Below are positions 60,489 to 64,000 of a DNA stretch of 64,000 bases, in pieces; within the stretch, counting starts at the first letter, position 1, and each line of letters opens with the position of its first letter. The DNA is from Burkholderia sp. BCC0322 (lineage in GTDB: Bacteria; Pseudomonadota; Gammaproteobacteria; Burkholderiales; Burkholderiaceae). The notes under the pieces were generated by a model. That model was not told the DNA's origin, made no database searches, and saw nothing but the letters and a program-made list of their open reading frames with translations. The DNA lies in contig NZ_CADFDU010000005.1 of NCBI RefSeq assembly GCF_902833045.1, forward strand, positions 434,583 to 498,582. The letters run 5' to 3'. The position numbers and the translations under genes are program-made.

Positions 60489-61952
60489 ATGTTGAACCTG
60501 TCCGTCACGGTCGCTTACGGCGCGCCGATCGTCGCTGCCGACCTCGTTGCATGGCGGTTGCTCGGGCCAGGTCGTTCGACGACGAAAGCGGTCTGGCGCT
60601 GCGCGTCGTTCGCCGCGCTGACCTATGTGCTGTTCGCAACCGGCGTGAGCCCGCTCGCGGTGCCGGTGTCGCCCGACCGGATCGACCGGCTGGCGATCCA
60701 GGCGATCGGCGTCGCATGGTGGCTGCAGTGCGCGCTGGTGTTCAGCCTGATGCTCGACCATCTGCTGCTGCCGCGCGCGTGGCGCAACCAGCGACTGTTT
60801 CATGACATCGCCGCAGGCGCCGTGTTCGGCGCGGCCGCGGTGGCCGCGCTCGGCTACGTACTGGGCCTGCCGCTGAGCGGCCTGGTCGCGACCTCGGGCG
60901 CGGTGGCCGTGATCCTGGGCCTGGCCGTCCAGAACACGCTGAACGACGTGTTTTCCGGCCTCGTCCTGAATACCACCCAGCCGTTTCGCCTGGGCGATAC
61001 GGTGGCGATCGGCGAGCTGGAAGGCCGGATTGTCGAAAGCAACTGGCGCGCGACCAAGATGATCAACAGCCTCGGCAACCTGGTCGTCGTGCCTAACAGC
61101 ACGGCGGCGAAGGCGACGATCGTCAACCTGAGCGAACCCCCGAGCGTGCACGGCGTGACGCTGACGATCGAGATCGATCCGGGAGTGCGGCCGGCCGTCG
61201 TGGTCGATGCGCTCGACCGGGCGGCCGCCAGTTCGCTGGACGTGCTGGCCAGTCCGGCGCCGGTCTCGATCGTCAAGGCATTCAGAACCAACTCTGTCGA
61301 ATACGAACTCGTCTGTTACGTCGACGCGCTGCAAAAAAAGGTGGCGGTGCGCAACCGGCTCTACGATCTGGCCCACCGGCACCTGGCCGCCGCGGACATC
61401 GCGCTGCGCCCGCTTGGCGGGACGGCCGCGGCGCACCGGCCGATGTCGCACGGTCAACGGCTGCTGCGCGCGGTCGAACTCTTCAGGCAACTCGATGACG
61501 AGGATCTGGCGGTGCTGGCCGAGGCGCTGGCGTCACGCGTATTCCACAAAGGGGAGGTGATCTACGCGTCGAATTCCGATACGCGCCTGCTGACGATCGT
61601 CGGGGCCGGTGTCGCGTCGGTGTTCGTGCCGGGCGCGACCGGCGACATCGAGGTCAGGAGGATGGCGCCCGGCGACGCGATCGGCCAGTCCGTCGTGCTG
61701 GCCGGCACGCAGCTTCACGCGAGTGTCTACGCGGTGACTGCCGTGACGGCCTATCAATTGAGCAGCCGCGACCTGACGCCGCTGATCGCGAGGAAACCGG
61801 AACTCGGACGGTTGATGTGCGAATCCCTGACCGAACACATCGCGACCGAGGAGAAGATGATGATCCCGCCGGCCGCAAAGGCGCACGCATCGTTCAAACT
61901 GATCGAGTGGCTCGAGAAGGAGATGAAGCGCCTGCACGATTCGTTCGCCTGA
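60489..61952 (+). CDS. MscS-type channel with C-terminal cyclic-nucleotide-binding domain
   Basis: A 487-residue mechanosensitive channel of the MscS superfamily. Several N-terminal membrane helices lead into the pore-lining helix and beta-domain motif NDVFSGLVLNTTQPFRLGDT then VAIGELEGRIVESNWRATKM. From about residue 340 a cNMP/CRP-like domain follows (FRQLDDEDLAVLAEALASRV .. RRMAPGDAIGQSVVLAGTQL). Such fusions are thought to gate with cyclic nucleotide as well as membrane tension. The ATG at 60489 has no strong ribosome binding site but fits the family N-terminus. It converges on a LysR gene. Confidence 0.88.
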   Translation: MLNLSVTVAYGAPIVAADLVAWRLLGPGRSTTKAVWRCASFAALTYVLFATGVSPLAVPVSPDRIDRLAIQAIGVAWWLQCALVFSLMLDHLLLPRAWRNQRLFHDIAAGAVFGAAAVAALGYVLGLPLSGLVATSGAVAVILGLAVQNTLNDVFSGLVLNTTQPFRLGDTVAIGELEGRIVESNWRATKMINSLGNLVVVPNSTAAKATIVNLSEPPSVHGVTLTIEIDPGVRPAVVVDALDRAAASSLDVLASPAPVSIVKAFRTNSVEYELVCYVDALQKKVAVRNRLYDLAHRHLAAADIALRPLGGTAAAHRPMSHGQRLLRAVELFRQLDDEDLAVLAEALASRVFHKGEVIYASNSDTRLLTIVGAGVASVFVPGATGDIEVRRMAPGDAIGQSVVLAGTQLHASVYAVTAVTAYQLSSRDLTPLIARKPELGRLMCESLTEHIATEEKMMIPPAAKAHASFKLIEWLEKEMKRLHDSFA

Positions 61953-62011
61953 TGCGGCCGGAGATCGCCGGGAAACGTTCGGTCGAGACGCGCGACCGAC
62001 GAGCGGCGGAA

Positions 62012-62920
62012 TCAGGCGAGCGCGGTGAACCGGTCGACGAGGTCGGGGCGGGCGAGCTGATCGACCCACCAGTGCAGCGCGCGTCCGGCCTCGTCGCCGC
62101 GCCACGCGATATAGCAATGCGTCGTGTCGCGCATGCCGGTCACCTTGCGGGCGACAAGCTTGCCCTGCGCGATCGCGCGCGCCGCGATGCAATCCGGCAG
62201 CGTGCCCACCGCGAGTCCTTCGCATTGCGCGGCCAGTTTTGCGGCAAGCGTGGGGACCGCGAGATACGGCTGCCCGGCGTCGACGGCGACCGAGCGCGGC
62301 TGCAGTTCGCGAGAAGTATCGCTGATGACGGCGCCGCGGTGCTCGACGACCGACGCCATCGACAGCGGCTCGGGCAGCGCCGCGAGCGGATGGGTCGGGG
62401 CGACGGCGAACACATGCCTGAGCGTGCCGATCGGCCGCGCGACGATGTCCGGCAGTTCCGGCGGCTCGCCCGCCGCGCCGACGACGAGATCCGCGCGGCG
62501 CGAAATCAGCGCATCCCAGGTGCCGCCGAGGACTTCGGTGGACAGGCGCAGCCGCGTGTTCATCTCGAGTCCGTAGAACGTATGCACGTAGGGCCACAGC
62601 GCCTCGAACGGCAGGATTTCGTCGATACAGATGCGAACCTCGGTTTCCCAGCCCTCCTGTGCACGCTGCGCCTTGCGTTCGAGCTGTTCGGCGGCATGCA
62701 GCAGCCGGCGGCCCTCTTCGACGACCACGCGCCCCGCGTGCGTGAGCTTCGCCCGGCGCCCGCTCCGGTCGAACAGTGCGACGTCGAGGTCGCTTTCGAG
62801 CTTTTGTACGAGATAAGTCAGCGCAGACGGTACGCGGTGCAGGAGCTCCGCGGCCTCGGCGAACGTGCCGGTGCGGTCGATCGCGTCCAGGGCCTCGAGC
62901 GCTTCGAATGACAGCTTCAT
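62012..62920 (-). CDS. LysR-family regulator
   Basis: A 302-residue LysR protein. The HTH reads MKLSFEALEALDAIDRTGTF, AEAAELLHRVPSALTYLVQK and LESDLDVALFDRSGRRAKLT. The effector domain starts near residue 90 (WETEVRICIDEILPFEALWP). The ATG at 62920 is preferred over a GTG 12 bases upstream. It shares a strand with the XapX gene and may control it and the divergent isochorismatase-family gene, a gene set often seen together in Burkholderia. Confidence 0.9.
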   Translation of the reverse strand: MKLSFEALEALDAIDRTGTFAEAAELLHRVPSALTYLVQKLESDLDVALFDRSGRRAKLTHAGRVVVEEGRRLLHAAEQLERKAQRAQEGWETEVRICIDEILPFEALWPYVHTFYGLEMNTRLRLSTEVLGGTWDALISRRADLVVGAAGEPPELPDIVARPIGTLRHVFAVAPTHPLAALPEPLSMASVVEHRGAVISDTSRELQPRSVAVDAGQPYLAVPTLAAKLAAQCEGLAVGTLPDCIAARAIAQGKLVARKVTGMRDTTHCYIAWRGDEAGRALHWWVDQLARPDLVDRFTALA

Positions 62921-63214
62921 GATGAATTCCACGGGGGCGTCGGGCTGTCATGTTATCGCCAAGCACCGCCGAGTCCAATACGATTCAGAACAATTCATCA
63001 AGGCGTCGCCGCCGGAGCGCTATCCTGGTCCGGGCAAGATTGCGTCGCGCGATTTCAGCGCCCGACCGGTATTGGCGACGTGCGCCATTTCCGGGGCGTC
63101 AGCGCACGGGGGAACCGTACCGGCCGGGCCCGGCTTTCGCGGGTGCCTCGCGTTCCGGCTTACCCGCGTGTCGTCCGCCGATCGGCCGCCCAGAATCCGG
63201 TCAATCACCGTGGG

Positions 63215-63496
63215 TCACGACGGTGTCGATTGACGTTTCTTCGCGGCGGCATCGGCCCCCTGGGCGCCGGGCAGGGAGCCGAACATGTGCTGGCTGCACT
63301 TCGCCTCGCTCCACGCGGTTCTCAAATGGATGCCTGCGAGCATCCTTCGTGCGACCGGCAGGATCTGTTCGCCGGCAAGGATGCCCAGCAGGCCAACCAG
63401 CGCGATGGTGGGCGGAGCGGGCGATTGCACGCCGATCAGGTAATAGACTGCGCCGGCGAGCATTCCGGCAAGCAGCGACGAAATATACGGCTTCAT
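63215..63496 (-). CDS. XapX-domain small membrane protein
   Basis: A 93-residue protein whose first 50 residues are the XapX (DUF1427) signature: MKPYISSLLAGMLAGAVYYL then IGVQSPAPPTIALVGLLGIL and AGEQILP, giving two membrane helices. The C-terminal tail is hydrophilic. It is a family of small bacterial membrane proteins of unknown function, often next to hydrolases. The start has weak ribosome-binding text. It is divergent from the isochorismatase-family gene across a 310-base AT-rich gap. Confidence 0.8.
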   Translation of the reverse strand: MKPYISSLLAGMLAGAVYYLIGVQSPAPPTIALVGLLGILAGEQILPVARRMLAGIHLRTAWSEAKCSQHMFGSLPGAQGADAAAKKRQSTPS

Positions 63497-63806
63497 GATT
63501 CGGATATAAATGAATGACAACCGTGTGAAAAATACGGATGACTACCGATTTGCGCGGCAGCCCTGGATTCATTCGATAGCGTAGCAGGTCTTTTTTGATG
63601 CGATCATTCAATTCGAATTTTTTAAGATCTTTTAAGGGCTGAATTTAGGGATTTTATTAATTGAATTGATTAACTGGCGTTACCATGAATTCGCGTATTG
63701 AATGACAGCGGCTGGCAGGCGAACCTTCCGGCACAGCGCATTGGGCGCCTCCCGGCTTGCCGGCGAGACAGGCTAGTTTTTATCCGCGTCAAAGGACATG
63801 ACCATC
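63497..63806. promoter_or_regulatory. AT-rich divergent promoter region
   Basis: This gap is the most AT-rich stretch in the window, especially 63580-63680, and contains palindromes such as AAGATCTT (63624-63631) and a TTAAT..ATTAA pair near 63656-63672. It presumably carries promoters and LysR sites for the divergent XapX and hydrolase genes. Exact elements are not assignable by eye. Confidence 0.45.
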
Positions 63807-64000
63807 ATGAGCAATCCGAAGCTTGAAGTACTCACCCCCCATAACAGCCAGCTGATCTTCATCGACCAGCAGCCGCAGATGGCGTTCGGCGTGCAGTCGA
63901 TCGATCGCCAGGTGCTGAAGAACAACGTCGTCGGGCTCGCGAAGGCCGCGAAGGTATTCAACATCCCGACCACGATCACGACGGTCGAAAGCGACAGCTT
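63807..64000 (+). CDS. isochorismatase-family hydrolase (YcaC-like), cut by window end
   Basis: The N-terminal 64 residues of an isochorismatase-like cysteine hydrolase. LEVLTPHNSQLIFIDQQPQM then AFGVQSIDRQVLKNNVVGLA and FNIPTTITTVES is the YcaC-type opening, with the catalytic Asp in FIDQQ. The nucleophilic Cys would lie beyond the window. Two in-frame ATGs (63798, 63807) are possible; the first sits directly on the AAAGGA, so the second is preferred. It is divergent from the XapX gene. Confidence 0.8.
   Translation, partial: MSNPKLEVLTPHNSQLIFIDQQPQMAFGVQSIDRQVLKNNVVGLAKAAKVFNIPTTITTVESDS

Overview
The window is high-GC proteobacterial DNA that looks like Burkholderia, most likely the Burkholderia cepacia complex and one of its accessory-rich secondary replicons. 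The evidence is the very high GC at third codon positions, lineage-typical small families (DUF4148, DUF3331, XapX, PRC-barrel/CsbD/GlsB stress proteins), many LysR-type regulators and several efflux systems. I see no rRNA, tRNA, CRISPR array, phage or intact insertion sequence. This is inferred from gene content, not from a database search.

Left part (1-7.4 kb): decayed sequence (frameshifted remnants at about 0.6-1.3 kb and a histidine-kinase ATPase remnant at about 1.9-2.05 kb), then a DUF4148 + MFS unit divergent from a LysR gene, a PRC-barrel protein, a truncated CBS-domain gene, small hypothetical genes and a DJ-1/PfpI protein. 7.4-14 kb: an RND efflux system (permease and adaptor), its TetR regulator and a divergent outer-membrane factor, with two related operator-like palindromes. 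14.2-19 kb: a tightly overlapping five-gene operon (PanE-like reductase, VOC protein, MaoC hydratase, CaiB/BaiF CoA-transferase, AroE-like dehydrogenase) divergent from a LysR gene; it looks like an uncharacterised organic-acid pathway.

19.5-24.2 kb: a stress and redox group (hemerythrin, zinc metallopeptidase, small secreted protein, PHB-depolymerase-like esterase, GlsB, YqjE-type holin-like protein, CsbD). Three of these genes share a TAGTGCA/GTGCATTTG promoter motif. 24.4-26.2 kb: a flavoprotein monooxygenase beside two gene scars (an internally deleted alpha/beta hydrolase and a fumarylacetoacetase-family remnant). 26.2-31.5 kb: TetR, then an operon for a DUF1275 membrane protein, an exported VOC protein and an alginate-export-type porin, then a LysR gene preceded by an 8-bp tandem repeat that supplies its Shine-Dalgarno sequence.

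31.6-39.5 kb: DsbA-like oxidoreductase, AraC regulator, a 961-residue winged-helix/STAND ATPase regulator, a YtcJ-type amidohydrolase and a cyanamide-hydratase-like HD protein that has lost its HD motif. 39.5-49 kb: Old Yellow Enzyme, MFS exporter, LysR, a three-gene molybdenum hydroxylase operon (triheme cytochrome c, 2Fe-2S subunit, Mo-binding subunit) and a second flavoprotein monooxygenase. 49.5-55 kb: a thioredoxin-reductase-like protein without its redox cysteines, and an EmrAB/OMF-type tripartite efflux set. 55.2-64 kb: an exported alpha/beta hydrolase, DUF3331, an HD protein with an intact motif, a second STAND regulator that is truncated, an MscS/cNMP channel, LysR, XapX and the start of an isochorismatase-family hydrolase.

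The most notable feature is the pair of paralogous modules (STAND regulator plus HD protein near a hydrolase) at about 33.7-39.5 kb and 55.2-60.1 kb. They have decayed in complementary ways: one keeps the regulator but has a motif-less HD protein, the other keeps the HD enzyme but has a broken regulator.
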